Positions 38,640-46,921 of a DNA stretch of 64,000 nt are shown piece after piece (the stretch's first letter is position 1; every line of letters begins with the position of its first letter). Origin of the DNA: Paenibacillus aquistagni (lineage in GTDB: Bacteria > Bacillota > Bacilli > Paenibacillales > Paenibacillaceae). The stretch is from assembly GCF_900177815.1 (NCBI RefSeq), contig NZ_FXAZ01000001.1, positions 434,001 to 498,000 of the forward strand, given 5' to 3'. The notes beneath the pieces are model-generated. The model was not told the origin of the DNA. It saw only the letters and a program-made list of their open reading frames with translations, and did not search any database. The translations under genes were made by a program, and so were the position numbers.

Positions 38640-40130
38640 ATGAGAGCAAAGACGAAAGTACGAAAATGGCTGATCACAGCCCTGACCTTAACGATGGTGT
38701 TCCCCATTCTTGCAGCGTGTACCAACAACACGAACCAAGAGAGCAAGCAAGAACAAGTGCTGCGTATTGGCGTAGTCTATGGGGGCTTTGATGACTCCTA
38801 TTTTAGACAGCAATTTACGGATGCTTATGAGCTGACTCATAAAAATGTGAAAATCGAGATTGTGCCAGCGATCAATTATATGGACCAGCAATTCGAAGAG
38901 CCGGATAAAAATGGCATGCGCAAGGAACCAGATCGTCTTGAAGCGATCAAGAAGATCATGGAGGGCGATAATCCTGTTGATGTTGTCGTGACCGATGTAT
39001 CGCAATTCCGCAAGCTTGCTAGAGATGGAATGCTGACATCGCTTGATCCGAGAATCCAGCAGGATCAGCTCAATACCGATGACTTTGTGCCAGCTGTCAT
39101 TGATGGCCTGAAGAGCATGGGCGACGGCACTCTATACGGATTAAGCCCAACCTTTATGTCCTCTGTCATTTTGTACAATAAGAAGATCTTCACAGATGCA
39201 GGGGTTGAACCACCTAAAGACAACATGACATGGGATGAGTTGTTCAATCTGGCCAGCCGCGTATCCACTGGCGAAGGAAAGGACCGTGTATTTGGCTTTA
39301 ACTTTGAGCGTTATCCGAGCGATGGCGGGTTCAATTCGTTGATGAGCAATTACACCGATCCGCTTAATCTGCGCTTTGTTGATGATACCAAAGAAAAGCT
39401 TCTTGTGAACAGCCCGCAATGGGAAAAGTCCTGGTCTCAAATTACGAAGCTGCTCAATGAGAAAGTCATGCCTTCTTCAGAAGATATGAATGTGGTATAC
39501 GATGAAAATTCGGCACCTGGTCCATTCGACTATGACTTCTTTATTTCCGGTCGTCTCGCGATGGTGGTAGGTGACTACGGCTATATCAATGGCGATTTGT
39601 CCAATGTAATGAAGAATGCGGCCAAGATCAAGAACTTCAAGCCGTTTGAGTGGGATGTTGTCACAATTCCTTCTCATCCAGAAGCGGAAGGTGTATCGGG
39701 TTATGTGCAATTGTCTAACATCTTCTCCATTAATCAGAAAGCGCCAAATCCAGAGGTTGCATGGGACTTTGTGCAATTCTTGAATGGAGAAGATTGGAGC
39801 AAGCTGCGTTCACGTAGCAGCTATGAGCTTGTGTCTCGCAAGTCTTTCATCAACCCGCCAGCAGGTTCCAACTACAATATCGGAGCCTTCTATAATGTGA
39901 AGCCATCTACGCCTACAGGCTCCTCGATGAATGATCTGATGATGGAAGGCAACGGCAACTACTGGCAATTGATTGAGCTGGGTCGTACAGAGTTCCAAGA
40001 GGTTGTCAAAGGAAGCAAGAGTATTGCAGAAGCTCTGAAGTCCTGGGAAACAAAAGGAAATGAGCTTTTGCAGCAGATTAAAAACAATCCGGATGGCGGA
40101 GGCATCATGCCGCGAATCTATGGGGGATAA
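38640..40130 (+). CDS. extracellular solute-binding lipoprotein (family 1 type)
   Basis: A 496-residue lipoprotein with signal peptide and lipobox ILAAC (C27). The fold resembles family 1 (sugar-type) binding proteins: VLRIGVVYGGFDDSYFRQQF at the N-terminus, NPVDVVVTDVSQFRKLARDG, LYGLSPTFMSSVILYNKKIF, then ISGRLAMVVGDYGYIN and the C-terminal AWDFVQFLNGEDW. It has no MalFG-type permease beside it; instead it closes an FtsX-type exporter operon, five bases after the second ATPase. It could be a sensor or substrate-presenting subunit; that is an inference from context. Confidence 0.88.
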   Translation: MRAKTKVRKWLITALTLTMVFPILAACTNNTNQESKQEQVLRIGVVYGGFDDSYFRQQFTDAYELTHKNVKIEIVPAINYMDQQFEEPDKNGMRKEPDRLEAIKKIMEGDNPVDVVVTDVSQFRKLARDGMLTSLDPRIQQDQLNTDDFVPAVIDGLKSMGDGTLYGLSPTFMSSVILYNKKIFTDAGVEPPKDNMTWDELFNLASRVSTGEGKDRVFGFNFERYPSDGGFNSLMSNYTDPLNLRFVDDTKEKLLVNSPQWEKSWSQITKLLNEKVMPSSEDMNVVYDENSAPGPFDYDFFISGRLAMVVGDYGYINGDLSNVMKNAAKIKNFKPFEWDVVTIPSHPEAEGVSGYVQLSNIFSINQKAPNPEVAWDFVQFLNGEDWSKLRSRSSYELVSRKSFINPPAGSNYNIGAFYNVKPSTPTGSSMNDLMMEGNGNYWQLIELGRTEFQEVVKGSKSIAEALKSWETKGNELLQQIKNNPDGGGIMPRIYGG

Positions 40131-40187
40131 TCGCGATCCTTTCTGTCTAGCCTTTGAACTTATCTAAATGCATAAATGCTATGGTTG

Positions 40188-40220
40188 AGGGATGTCAGCA
40201 GTTGCTGGCATCCCTTTTTT
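40188..40220 (+). terminator. intrinsic terminator of the ABC operon
   Basis: AGGGATGTCAGCA-GT-TGCTGGCATCCCT followed by six T residues, 57 bases after the binding-protein stop. It marks the end of the five-gene transcript. Confidence 0.92.
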
Positions 40221-40323
40221 ACATCTATCATGATGAAATGGGGCGACTTGGGACATAGTAAAGGGAGTGTAAGGAAATCATGGTGGATAAAAGAAACCGA
40301 TGCAGCACAAGGAGAGGTTCAAG

Positions 40324-40494
40324 ATGAACATAAAGTGGGTATACTGGGGCAAGCTGTACGACTCCAAATTCCAAGCAAGGGTTCTGCAGCAGCGACTGGA
40401 GCATGATGCATGGATGTACGGCTATAATACGCCACAGGAGATTGAGGTGTACCGCTCGCGCAGAGGCAAGTATGGGGTAAGATTTATATTGTAA
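40324..40494 (+). CDS. small conserved-looking protein of 56 residues
   Basis: ATG 40324 is preceded by AAGGAGAGG at six bases, a strong site that makes this short frame credible. The product (MNIKWVYWGKLYDSKFQARV...) is basic and aromatic-rich, with an alternating pattern suggesting a small beta/alpha unit and no signal or membrane segment. I do not recognise a family. It stands alone between a terminator and the tRNA genes. Confidence 0.6.
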   Translation: MNIKWVYWGKLYDSKFQARVLQQRLEHDAWMYGYNTPQEIEVYRSRRGKYGVRFIL

Positions 40495-40627
40495 TTGCGC
40501 GAGGAATCCCATTCATTATCACCTATTATGGATCTTCGTCCTAGGGTCCAGAAGCTTGCGCGAAGAGGCAGGTTAAGAGACTTTTATCGTAAATGGTTAA
40601 TCCCATAAAAAAAGTTTGAAATGTTTC

Positions 40628-40657
40628 TTGACTGAACCTATATTCATGTTGTATAGT
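40628..40657 (+). promoter_or_regulatory. promoter of the tRNA cluster
   Basis: TTGACT (40628-40633), 18-base spacer, TATAGT (40652-40657), about 37 bases before the first tRNA. The tRNA-Val promoter at 41883 has the same -10 and spacing. Confidence 0.8.
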
Positions 40658-40694
40658 ATTACTTGTCGCTGATAACAGTGACTTCTGAAAATGG

Positions 40695-40771
<77 letters not shown>

Positions 40772-40794
40772 ATCTTAACAAGCTTTACAACAAT

Positions 40795-40871
40795 GGGCCC
40801 TTAGCTCAGTTGGTCAGAGCGGTCGGCTCATAACCGATTGGTCGTGGGTTCGAGTCCCTCAGGGCCCACCA
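40795..40871 (+). tRNA. tRNA with CAT anticodon, probably tRNA-Ile2 (lysidine-modified)
   Basis: A 77-base cloverleaf with encoded CCA and a fully paired acceptor stem GGGCCCT/AGGGCCC. The anticodon loop is CTCATAA. C4-G69 and C5-G68 are pairs used by TilS to recognise tRNA-Ile2, and the CTTAGCTCAGTTGG start resembles bacterial tRNA-Ile2 rather than elongator tRNA-Met. A default annotation would be tRNA-Met. Confidence 0.9.
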
Positions 40872-40907
40872 TAATACTAACAGTTTCATAGATTCATAGC
40901 CTATTAT

Positions 40908-40996
40908 GCCGGGATGGCGGAATTGGCAGACGCACAGGACTTAAAATCCTGCGGTAGGTGACTACCGTACCGGTTCGACCCCGGTTCTCGGCACCA
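40908..40996 (+). tRNA. tRNA-Leu (TAA)
   Basis: An 89-base class II tRNA with encoded CCA, a long variable arm (GCGGTAGGTGACTACCGT) and anticodon loop CTTAAAA giving TAA. Acceptor GCCGGGA pairs with TCTCGGC with one G-T wobble. Confidence 0.95.
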
Positions 40997-41044
40997 TTTC
41001 AATCAACAACTATGAATGATGAATTGTTATGATTATGGAATAAC

Positions 41045-41074
41045 ACTCCTTTCGCCCCGGCGGAAGGAGTTTTT
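41045..41074 (+). terminator. intrinsic terminator after the tRNA cluster
   Basis: ACTCCTTTCGCC-CC-GGCGGAAGGAGT followed by TTTT, with one wobble in a 12-bp stem. Confidence 0.85.
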
Positions 41075-41128
41075 GGATTTTATTAGGGTTATGTGAATGG
41101 AACAAATGGGATGATAGGAGTGGATGGC

Positions 41129-41806
41129 GTGAGCTTCAAGATCGAGAACGACTGGAAGGACTTGCTGCATGATGAAGTGCGCAAGCCTTACTTCAAGCAG
41201 CTATGGGGATGGCTCTTGCAACAATATGATAAAGAGCGGATCTATCCTCCGCTGGATCATGTCTTTACGGCGTTTCGACTGACACCATATCAAGATGTGA
41301 AGGTTGTGATTGTTGGACAAGATCCATATCACGGTCCTGGCCAGGCTCATGGTCTCAGCTTCTCTGTGCTCCCAGGAGTACGTATTCCTCCGTCCCTTCT
41401 GAATATGCTCAAAGAGTGTGCGGAAGACATGGGGACGACGATGCCGAATCATGGTTATTTGGAGTCTTGGGCGAGACAGGGAGTTCTTATGTTGAACACC
41501 GTAATGACAGTTCAAGAAGGACAAGCTAATTCGCATAAAGGGATGGGCTGGGAGAATTTCACAGACCATGTGATCACAAGGCTTAACGATCGAGAGGACC
41601 CGATTGTATTTGTACTGTGGGGAAGCCATGCGCAGGCCAAAATGAAGATGATTGACTGCTCAAAGCATCATATTATAAAAGCGCCTCATCCGAGTCCACT
41701 GTCAGCACACCGTGGCTTTTTCGGCAGCCGTCCGTATTCCAAGATCAATGAAACGCTTCGCGCGTGGGGGATTGAAGAGATAGACTGGCAATTACCAATG
41801 CTGTAG
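41129..41806 (+). CDS. ung: uracil-DNA glycosylase, family 1
   Basis: Removes uracil from DNA in base excision repair; 225 residues, the family's usual size. The catalytic aspartate lies in [20 protein letters not shown] and the histidine loop is [14 protein letters not shown]. The GTG at 41129 (eight bases after GGAG) gives the standard N-terminus [12 protein letters not shown]; the longer frame from 41093 would add twelve unusual residues. Confidence 0.96.
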   Translation: MSFKIENDWKDLLHDEVRKPYFKQLWGWLLQQYDKERIYPPLDHVFTAFRLTPYQDVKVVIVGQDPYHGPGQAHGLSFSVLPGVRIPPSLLNMLKECAEDMGTTMPNHGYLESWARQGVLMLNTVMTVQEGQANSHKGMGWENFTDHVITRLNDREDPIVFVLWGSHAQAKMKMIDCSKHHIIKAPHPSPLSAHRGFFGSRPYSKINETLRAWGIEEIDWQLPML

Positions 41807-41823
41807 ATGAGCTTATTTGATCG

Positions 41824-41867
41824 TGCATTCCTGTTGACCGCTCATGATAGGAACCAACAGGAATGCA
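41824..41867 (+). terminator. long hairpin after ung
   Basis: TGCATTCCTGTTG ... CAACAGGAATGCA, a perfect 13-bp stem with an 18-base loop, 18 bases after the ung stop. The T-run is short (TGTTTAA), so termination efficiency is uncertain. Confidence 0.65.
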
Positions 41868-41882
41868 TGTTTAATGGGAACG

Positions 41883-41912
41883 TTGACAATTCAAATTAAG
41901 CCATGATATAGT
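41883..41912 (+). promoter_or_regulatory. promoter of tRNA-Val
   Basis: TTGACA (41883-41888), 18-base spacer, TATAGT (41907-41912), 26 bases before the tRNA. Confidence 0.78.
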
Positions 41913-41937
41913 GTATTTACCGTATTTATCTTGTTAT

Positions 41938-42013
41938 GATCTGTTAGCTCAGCTGGGAGAGCACCATCTTGACAGGGTGGGGGTCAGTGGTTCGAGCCCA
42001 CTACAGATCACCA
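41938..42013 (+). tRNA. tRNA-Val (GAC)
   Basis: A 76-base cloverleaf with encoded CCA; acceptor GATCTGT/ACAGATC fully paired, anticodon loop TTGACAG giving GAC. It reads GTC/GTT codons. Confidence 0.94.
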
Positions 42014-42027
42014 TATTCGTATTCAAG

Positions 42028-42054
42028 GAGTCCTTCGATGAAGGACTCTTTTTT
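42028..42054 (+). terminator. intrinsic terminator after tRNA-Val
   Basis: GAGTCCTTC-GAT-GAAGGACTC followed by six T residues, 15 bases after the tRNA. Confidence 0.9.
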
Positions 42055-42196
42055 GTTGTAAAGAGAGTTCCTGATTATGCATGGCTAGGGCTTAATCGCA
42101 AAGCGCACATAGCCTTACTTTTCAGCTGGCATTCAGGTGTTGAATCCTAGCTTCATGTATAATAGAGGTGCATTCACAATGGATGGAGGACAATCT

Positions 42197-42880
42197 ATGA
42201 TGCAGGTCAAGGGAATTCGTATACTCGTCGTCGATGACGAGCCGAATATTCTTCAATTTCTGGAGCTTGGTCTTTCAAATGAAGGGTATGATGTGAAGAC
42301 GGTGCAGGATGGCATGAGTGCAATTTCCATGATGAAGGAATATCAGCCTCATGTAGTCATTCTAGATGTTATGATGCCGGGGATGGATGGTTTTGAGGTC
42401 GTCCATATGCTGAAGAAGATGGATCAGGTTGCGGTGATTATGCTTACAGCGAAAGATGAAGTGGATGACCGTGTAAAAGGTCTTCAGCTTGGTGCTGATG
42501 ATTATATGGTCAAGCCCTTCAGCTTTGTGGAGCTTCTTGCCCGCATTCAAGCGCGTGTGCGCAATCAGTTTCCCAATCTTGCCGGCGAAGTAAACCTGGG
42601 TGCCTTCACCATTGATGATCGGCGCAAAGAAATTCGCAAGAGCGATCAACTCCTTGAGCTGTCGCCAACAGAATATGAGCTTCTTAAATTTATGATTATG
42701 AATCATGGACTTGTATTAAGCAAGTCGCTAATTCTTGATAAAGTGTGGGGGTATGACTTTGGCGGTGAAGAGAACATCGTCGAGGTGTACATCCGTTCGC
42801 TAAGAGACAAGCTTGGAGATCGCGAGCATCAGCTGATCCGCACCTTGAGAGGAGTAGGCTATCGCTTGGATCTTGCTTAG
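42197..42880 (+). CDS. OmpR-family response regulator
   Basis: A 227-residue regulator: receiver domain with VVDDEPN at 11-17, phosphoacceptor D57 in VVILDVMMPGMDG and lysine in ADDYMVKPFSF; winged-helix domain with LSPTEYELLKFMIMNHGLVL, EVYIRSLRDKLGD and TLRGVGYRL. ATG 42197 is six bases after GGAGGA; the longer frame from 42137 adds 20 unlikely residues. It pairs with the kinase 14 bases downstream. Its overall form resembles ArlR/CssR-type regulators, but the signal is unknown. Confidence 0.94.
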   Translation: MMQVKGIRILVVDDEPNILQFLELGLSNEGYDVKTVQDGMSAISMMKEYQPHVVILDVMMPGMDGFEVVHMLKKMDQVAVIMLTAKDEVDDRVKGLQLGADDYMVKPFSFVELLARIQARVRNQFPNLAGEVNLGAFTIDDRRKEIRKSDQLLELSPTEYELLKFMIMNHGLVLSKSLILDKVWGYDFGGEENIVEVYIRSLRDKLGDREHQLIRTLRGVGYRLDLA

Positions 42881-42894
42881 AAGGAGGAACTTGT

Positions 42895-44523
42895 TTGAAG
42901 GTTACAGCCAAGGATGGACGATCCAGATGGAAGTGTCTCAACATCCGCTCACTCCGCGGCAAGCTGCTGTCAATCTCCTTACTGCTTGTCGCCGTTATTC
43001 TGGTTGTGGTAGGCATTTTGCAGCATATTTTCATGAAGCAGTATACGTATCAGAATAAAGCAGAAAGCATGCTTAACCAGGTCATCTCGATACCTCCTGA
43101 GACATGGAGACAAGGGGGGCTGCCTATACCAAAGCCTGAGGGTGCAGATCAGATGAATGCTTCCGATCAAGCTTCAGATAAGTGGGCTCAGGAAGTACAA
43201 GACGATGACCAGAGTGGGAAGGCAGGTAAGTTCGACGAAGGAGAAAAAACAAGCAGTGATGCAGCAGGAAAACGCGATAGAGCTCCTGCTCCCATGCTGT
43301 TTTTACCAGGGTTGACGCTAGCTTATGTGGATCAAGAAGGGCAGTACAAGACACTTTCAGAATGGAATGATGGCGGAACAGCCCCTAGGCTAAGTAAAGC
43401 AGAGATCGAAGCGATTCTGCTTACTAATCAGTACGAGCGCAAGCTTTTTTCAAACTATATGATCGTAGATAACGAACAAGGCGAGGAGCAGTTGGTTGTC
43501 TTCTCACCTGTGCCGCTTCGACACCCGATCGGCTTGGTACAGATAAGCACCGCGACTGCGCCGATGAAGGGAGAACTAAGCCGTCAGCTTATGATTTATA
43601 TTGTGCTGTCGCTTATCGCTTTAACAGCAGGAAGTCTTGTCTTTATGCCGCTGCTGCGCAAGACGCTGCTGCCGCTGTCCAACATGGTTCATACCGTAGA
43701 GCAAATCAATGCGGGCAATCTGCAGCAGCGGCTCTCTGTAACCGAAAAGCAGGAGGAAATTGACAAGCTCGCATCATCCTTTAACGATATGTTAAAACGA
43801 CTGGAGGCGTCATTTGAAGCAGAAAAGGAAGCAAAGGAGCAGATGCGCCAGTTTATCGCAGATGCGTCACATGAGCTGAGGACTCCATTAACCTCTATTC
43901 ATGGCTTTCTTGAGGTGCTGCTTCGTGGTGCCTCTAAGCATCCAGAGCAGCTTGATCGAGCGCTAAAGAGCATGTATGGGGAATCAGAACGAATGAACAA
44001 GCTGGTTCATGATCTGCTGCTGCTGGCGAAGCTTGATCGAGCGCCTGAACTGACTGCAAGTGAAGGGAAGCTCGGCCTCATGATTGATGAGATGGAGCCA
44101 CAGTTAAGGCTGCTTGCGCAGCAGCGGAAAGTGAGCTTTGACCTGGATTGTGGGATTAGCTGCATCTATGATCGCGACAAATTAAAGCAGGTCGTTCTCA
44201 ATTTGTTCTATAATGCGGTTCAGCATACAGATCCAGAAGCGGGCAAGATCAAATTGAGCTTAAAGCAGCATCAGCACAAGTGGGTTCAGCTTCAAGTCCA
44301 AGATAATGGCATAGGAATTGATGATGAGCACATTCCTCTTCTCTTTAACCGCTTCTATCGAATGGATCCTTCACGTGCACGCAAGCATGGAGGAGCGGGT
44401 TTAGGGCTATCCATCACAAAATCGATTATAGATCTCCATGGAGGACGTATTGAGGTTCGCAGCGATCTGGGATCGGGGACGACCTTTATCGTTACTCTGC
44501 CTCTTGATCAACGTCAGCCGTAA
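42895..44523 (+). CDS. two-component sensor histidine kinase
   Basis: A 542-residue membrane kinase. Transmembrane helices lie at about 24-44 and 232-254, enclosing a ~185-residue extracytoplasmic domain with an acidic, low-complexity middle (about residues 78-135). A HAMP domain follows (MVHTVEQINAGNLQQRLSV), then H326 in IADASHELRTPLTSIHGF and the ATPase boxes NLFYNAVQHT, VQDNGIGIDD and HGGAGLGLSITKSI. TTG 42895 follows AAGGAGG. Co-transcribed with the preceding regulator. Confidence 0.93.
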   Translation: MKVTAKDGRSRWKCLNIRSLRGKLLSISLLLVAVILVVVGILQHIFMKQYTYQNKAESMLNQVISIPPETWRQGGLPIPKPEGADQMNASDQASDKWAQEVQDDDQSGKAGKFDEGEKTSSDAAGKRDRAPAPMLFLPGLTLAYVDQEGQYKTLSEWNDGGTAPRLSKAEIEAILLTNQYERKLFSNYMIVDNEQGEEQLVVFSPVPLRHPIGLVQISTATAPMKGELSRQLMIYIVLSLIALTAGSLVFMPLLRKTLLPLSNMVHTVEQINAGNLQQRLSVTEKQEEIDKLASSFNDMLKRLEASFEAEKEAKEQMRQFIADASHELRTPLTSIHGFLEVLLRGASKHPEQLDRALKSMYGESERMNKLVHDLLLLAKLDRAPELTASEGKLGLMIDEMEPQLRLLAQQRKVSFDLDCGISCIYDRDKLKQVVLNLFYNAVQHTDPEAGKIKLSLKQHQHKWVQLQVQDNGIGIDDEHIPLLFNRFYRMDPSRARKHGGAGLGLSITKSIIDLHGGRIEVRSDLGSGTTFIVTLPLDQRQP

Positions 44524-44741
44524 GCAGGTAAGCCGATGCGAATTGCGCTTTGACTTGACTAAGCGGTTAGCTCGAATGAGCTGCTGGCATAAAGAGAGCA
44601 ATCTGCAAATTAAAAGAGGCTTCATCCGGCTTCCGTCGTTCAACGTAATGTCAAACCCATCTCTTCTAAAATAGGGTGCTCTTTCATATGAATGATGAAG
44701 GGCACTTGCTGTTCTAGTTCTTGTGATGAGGGGGAGTTGGC

Positions 44742-44882
44742 ATGGGGGCGCTGTTGTTTACTTGGCTTGTAGGATTATTCGGTATTGTGGGTATCGTTTG
44801 CTGGTATTTGCTCATGTTTATAAAGAGCGACAGCCATGCTTATGACGAGCAGTATGTATGGTTAAGAAAGGTGAAGCAATAG
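44742..44882 (+). CDS. 46-residue single-pass membrane protein
   Basis: Too short for standard gene callers but well supported: ATG 44742 lies five bases after GAGGGGGAG. It encodes a hydrophobic N-terminal helix (LLFTWLVGLFGIVGIVCWYL) and a charged tail (KSDSHAYDEQYVWLRKVKQ). I do not recognise a family. The 218 bases between the kinase and this gene show no terminator or promoter that I could identify. It may belong to the regulator-kinase transcript. Confidence 0.55.
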   Translation: MGALLFTWLVGLFGIVGIVCWYLLMFIKSDSHAYDEQYVWLRKVKQ

Positions 44883-44953
44883 TTCGTTTAGATCGCCATA
44901 AAAAAGGCCACACTGAATACGGAATGAATGATGACCGATAAGGAAGTGGCTTT

Positions 44954-45151
44954 ATGTCTGTCGAAAAAGTGCTGCAGCTCATGTTGAGCTTGTGCGTAGC
45001 TGGTGTTCTCATGCTGGGATGCACGCCAATGCTGATGGGGGGACCTGATGACCTCATCGATATTCCTGTACACGAGGAACAAGACTCCAAGCCTCCCATA
45101 TATGAAGAGGTATATGGGCGACCGATTACAACGGATGTTTACACCCCCTGA
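44954..45151 (+). CDS. small lipoprotein of 65 residues
   Basis: A basic start is nearly absent, but the hydrophobic segment LQLMLSLCVAGVLMLGC ends in a lipobox (VLMLGC, C23), leaving a 42-residue acidic/proline-rich mature peptide ending in GRPITTDVYTP. AAGGAAG precedes ATG 44954 by seven bases. No family recognised. Together with the tiny membrane protein just upstream it may be an accessory of the adjacent two-component system. Confidence 0.55.
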   Translation: MSVEKVLQLMLSLCVAGVLMLGCTPMLMGGPDDLIDIPVHEEQDSKPPIYEEVYGRPITTDVYTP

Positions 45152-45307
45152 TTGGATAAACCTAGATGAATGAAATCATAGCCTCTGTGTGAAGCGGCAG
45201 CAGCCGTGAAGCAAGAGGCTATTATGTTTCCGCTAGAAATAAGGTGTATACACAACATGACGGCTTTTGTATAATAAAATGCTAATGGACGAAACGGAGG
45301 TACAGCA

Positions 45308-45751
45308 ATGCCAGCAGAAATTATCGAAGTAAAGACACAAGATCAACTTGATGCATGTATTCAGATCAGACAGGCTGTCTTCGTGCAGGAACAGAATGTT
45401 CCAGCTGAACTTGAGGTGGATGAGTACGATCGGCTTGATGCCCATTCCATGCATGTGCTCTTAATGATGGATGGTCAATATATTGCAACAGGAAGAATAA
45501 AGCTTATTGATGAGTTCACAGCGAAAATGCAGCGTGTAGCCGTACTGGCTGCCTATCGAGGCGGGGGAAATGGCCGTTCGCTTATGCTTGGCTTGGAGCA
45601 GCTTGCAAGGCTTCATGGAGTAGAGATCTGTATCCTGGATGCGCAGTGCCATGCGGAAGGGTTTTATCAGTCGATGGGCTATCTCACAACTTCCGATGAG
45701 CCTTTTTATGATGCGGGGATCCTTCATGTTCGCATGCAGAAAAAGCTGTAG
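45308..45751 (+). CDS. GNAT-family N-acetyltransferase (YjcF/ElaA-like)
   Basis: A 147-residue acetyl-CoA-dependent acyltransferase. The N-terminal IRQAVFVQEQNVPAELEVDE and the acetyl-CoA loop RVAVLAAYRGGGNGRSLM (an R/Q-x-x-G-x-G variant) mark the GNAT fold; HAEGFYQSMGYLTTSDEPF completes it. ATG 45308 follows CGGAGG. Substrate unknown; the pattern is that of Bacillus YjcF. Confidence 0.87.
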   Translation: MPAEIIEVKTQDQLDACIQIRQAVFVQEQNVPAELEVDEYDRLDAHSMHVLLMMDGQYIATGRIKLIDEFTAKMQRVAVLAAYRGGGNGRSLMLGLEQLARLHGVEICILDAQCHAEGFYQSMGYLTTSDEPFYDAGILHVRMQKKL

Positions 45752-45895
45752 ATTTATAATAAGAACTCATTTTTCCTTCCAACACCGTAATTTTATTTCG
45801 TATTCATAAATGACGGCCCAACGGGCAACCTATAACTGTCAGCACGAGTCCTTGCAGATTCGTGAAATATATATCGACAGAGGGAGATGAACCGT

Positions 45896-46123
45896 ATGGA
45901 ACGTGAAACCATCGTTGCTGTTCAAAAAAATGGGGATGGTGATCTGACCGCTTTTCAGACGAACTCAGGTCGTGTGCTTGGGTACGATGAAGCGATTCAA
46001 GCCATTCAAAATGGAGAGCTCGCAGGAGTAAACACATTTAAAGGACGAGATGGAGGGACATACATTCGCGGAGACGCGGATGGTGATCCAGCCAATAATC
46101 TAGATCAGCTGCCGATGTTCTAA
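45896..46123 (+). CDS. DUF3892 family protein
   Basis: A 75-residue protein: ETIVAVQKNGDGDLTAFQTN, then GRVLGYDEAIQAIQNGELAG and GGTYIRGDADGDPANNLDQL match the DUF3892 pattern, a small family of unknown function. ATG 45896 is nine bases after GAGGGAG; the first ATG (45887) sits on the site. A terminator follows within ten bases. Confidence 0.8.
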   Translation: MERETIVAVQKNGDGDLTAFQTNSGRVLGYDEAIQAIQNGELAGVNTFKGRDGGTYIRGDADGDPANNLDQLPMF

Positions 46124-46131
46124 AAGCAGAG

Positions 46132-46167
46132 AAAAACGCTGTGCCCTTCGAGGCACAGCGTTTTTTG
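46132..46167 (+). terminator. intrinsic terminator (possibly bidirectional)
   Basis: AAAAACGCTGTGCC-CTTCGA-GGCACAGCGTTTTTT, a 9-bp GC-rich stem flanked by an A-run and a T-run. It may serve both the DUF3892 gene and the convergent MBL gene. Confidence 0.92.
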
Positions 46168-46183
46168 TATGGGTGGTGCAGTA

Positions 46184-46921
46184 TTAAGGTCTGATGGAAT
46201 AGGTCTCGTGCTGGTTAATAAATGGCATTGGGCCTGTGTGACCGTCCCATTCGGGCCGCGTATCCCCATAATGCATTAATAAGATTTTGGATTGGATGGA
46301 CGGGGGCAAAGTCAGCAGCTCCTTTATCGTAGCATGCACCTCGCCTTCTCCTTCAAGCTGGCAATCGTGCCAAATGGTATGTACGCCTTGTTCAACCAAG
46401 GACTGCAGCAAGTCTGGCTGAAAACGAATATCCGCGCTATAAAAAAAGGTATCATTGATGAGCAGCGAATAGCTTTGTTTCCCGGGAATATGAGGTGTCT
46501 CCATCCACTCGACCTTAAGCTCTGGTGTGATCTCATGAGCTTGTGCTGGAATTATGGGTATAACCTCAAAAACATCTTCTATACAATCTATCCCTGGCTG
46601 CGTCATTCCAGCCTTCAAGGAGTGCTCCCAAAGAGGTTCTAGCAGCGTATTTGCTATGAACAGCTTCGGCCGCCGCTGATGCAAAAACTTCATCTGAAAG
46701 GCATATTCCTCAAGCCCGCCGATATGATCAGCATGCAAATGTGTAACCAAAACCCCTTCGAAATCATTGAAGCTTTGCTCTATTTGATGGATGGCTAGGG
46801 GAGCGGTAATTCCACAGTCGATTAGGAATGTTTGCTTCGAGGTGGAGATCATCGCATTATTGTTATAATAACGCTTGGCGAATGCACTGCCAGTCCCTAG
46901 CATCTGAATTTGAATAGACAT
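46184..46921 (-). CDS. metallo-beta-lactamase-fold hydrolase
   Basis: A 245-residue MBL-fold enzyme. IQMLGTGSAFAKRYYNNNAM, the metal motif THLHADHIGGLEE (H-x-H-x-D-H), the downstream SADIRFQPDLL and IWHDCQLEGEGEVHAT, and LMHYGD place it near the RNase Z/arylsulfatase-like branch. The substrate is unknown. Start: GTG at 46933 lies one base from GGGAGG, whereas ATG 46921 is 13 bases away; I favour 46921, with some doubt. Confidence 0.85.
   Translation of the reverse strand: MSIQIQMLGTGSAFAKRYYNNNAMISTSKQTFLIDCGITAPLAIHQIEQSFNDFEGVLVTHLHADHIGGLEEYAFQMKFLHQRRPKLFIANTLLEPLWEHSLKAGMTQPGIDCIEDVFEVIPIIPAQAHEITPELKVEWMETPHIPGKQSYSLLINDTFFYSADIRFQPDLLQSLVEQGVHTIWHDCQLEGEGEVHATIKELLTLPPSIQSKILLMHYGDTRPEWDGHTGPMPFINQHETYSIRP

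Noticed and set aside
40795..40871. Reading the second CAT tRNA as elongator tRNA-Met
   Set aside because: The acceptor stem pairs C4-G69 and C5-G68 and the D-arm lead-in fit tRNA-Ile2 better; a Met assignment is not fully excluded.
44905..44952. Possible leftward terminator (GGCCAC ... GTGGCT) between the two tiny genes
   Set aside because: The stem is short with a loop of about 35 bases, and no leftward gene ends there.
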